Shown: piece after piece, positions 43,816 through 43,921 of the stretch
Layout: each line of letters starts with the position of its first letter
Position numbering within the stretch: the stretch's first letter is position 1
NCBI GenBank assembly: GCA_029098185.1
Contig: JAQXNV010000038.1
Span: 1 to 43,921 of the forward strand
DNA: 43,921 nucleotides
From: Oscillospiraceae bacterium
GTDB taxonomy: Bacteria; Bacillota; Clostridia; Oscillospirales; Acutalibacteraceae
Direction of reading: 5' to 3'
The notes under the pieces: model-generated
Seen by the model: the letters and a program-made list of their open reading frames with translations, nothing else
Databases searched by the model: none
What the model was told of the DNA's origin: nothing
Position numbers and translations under genes: made by a program

Positions 43816-43921
43816 TTGACAGCCACAGAGAATGCGCCGGCTCTGCAACTGGGACACAATCAGGCAGAAGGCAGCGAGAAGCAGAGCAGCGTGTATCAGT
43901 TTACGCCGTCAGAAAGCGCTA
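43816..43921 (+). CDS. Possible start of a secreted surface-protein gene, cut by the window
   Basis: An open frame runs off the end. It reads AYGKALTATENAPALQLGHN and then EGSEKQSSVYQFTPSESA; the last part fits the YxFTPxESG(T/A)Y pattern of PPC-like and Ig-like domains in clostridial surface proteins. No ATG with a ribosome site is in frame; the TTG at 43816 is only the first possible start, and the frame stays open back into the regulator gene without a start signal. It may be a 5'-truncated gene remnant or a frameshifted gene. Confidence 0.3.
   Translation, partial: MTATENAPALQLGHNQAEGSEKQSSVYQFTPSESA

Overview
The window looks like chromosomal DNA of an anaerobic, spore-forming member of the Clostridia, most likely an Oscillospirales/Ruminococcaceae-type bacterium. 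The grounds are a complete spoIIIAA-AH operon, yunB, an rpmA with the Firmicute N-terminal extension together with its protease prp, murT/gatD, a PadR-DUF1700-DUF4097 module, fairly GC-rich protein-coding DNA, strong Shine-Dalgarno sites and frequent TTG starts. Almost everything is on the + strand; the only minus-strand gene I support is a small Asn-rich protein at 33447-33635. I see no tRNA, rRNA, CRISPR array, insertion sequence or phage gene.

Layout. 1-4630: uvrB (5' end outside the window) and uvrA, nucleotide excision repair. 4698-6836: a DUF5685 protein, a J-domain protein with a Cys-rich tail, and a small membrane protein. 6860-8975: murT-gatD (lipid II amidation), closed by a terminator. 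9076-14110: a MurR/RpiR regulator, a BaiN-type flavoprotein, cmk, two PlsC-type acyltransferases and ispH, the last overlapping an S1-domain ribosomal protein gene (14101-15201). 15339-18059: yunB and ligA. 18182-23158: spoIIIAA-AB-AC-AD-AE-AF-AG-AH, the mother-cell part of the feeding-tube channel of engulfment. 23302-26951: nusB, a TsaD-like M22 protein, xseA, xseB and a polyprenyl synthase, a tightly overlapping run behind a promoter and a leader terminator. 26960-29766: an L21-type leader, rplU, prp, rpmA, obg and mrnC.

29831-33376: a perfect-consensus promoter overlapped by a palindrome drives a zinc-ribbon membrane protein, a PadR repressor, a DUF1700 protein and a DUF4097 beta-helix protein, followed by a YitT-family protein. 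33447-33635 is the Asn-rich protein, with a forespore-type promoter match. 33729-37992: an RsmF-like rRNA methyltransferase, a branched-chain aminotransferase, an RluA-type pseudouridine synthase, and a protein that looks like a zinc-dependent phospholipase C family member without its metal ligands.

38095-end is the accessory part. It starts with an amino-acid-type ABC transporter whose binding protein appears to have its lobes in reversed order and whose ATPase has a C-terminal extension of about 120 residues. Next is a Nif11-like leader peptide with a double-glycine site fused to an aromatic-rich zinc-ribbon core, coupled by TGATG to a 47-codon ORF that begins with a second copy of the double-glycine motif. 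A 7TM LytS-type histidine kinase follows, with a response regulator carrying a SARP-like winged helix. The window ends in an open frame resembling a secreted surface protein. The Nif11-like/zinc-ribbon locus with its kinase-regulator pair is the best candidate for something undescribed. No modifying enzyme or C39 peptidase-transporter lies in the window, so its function is open.
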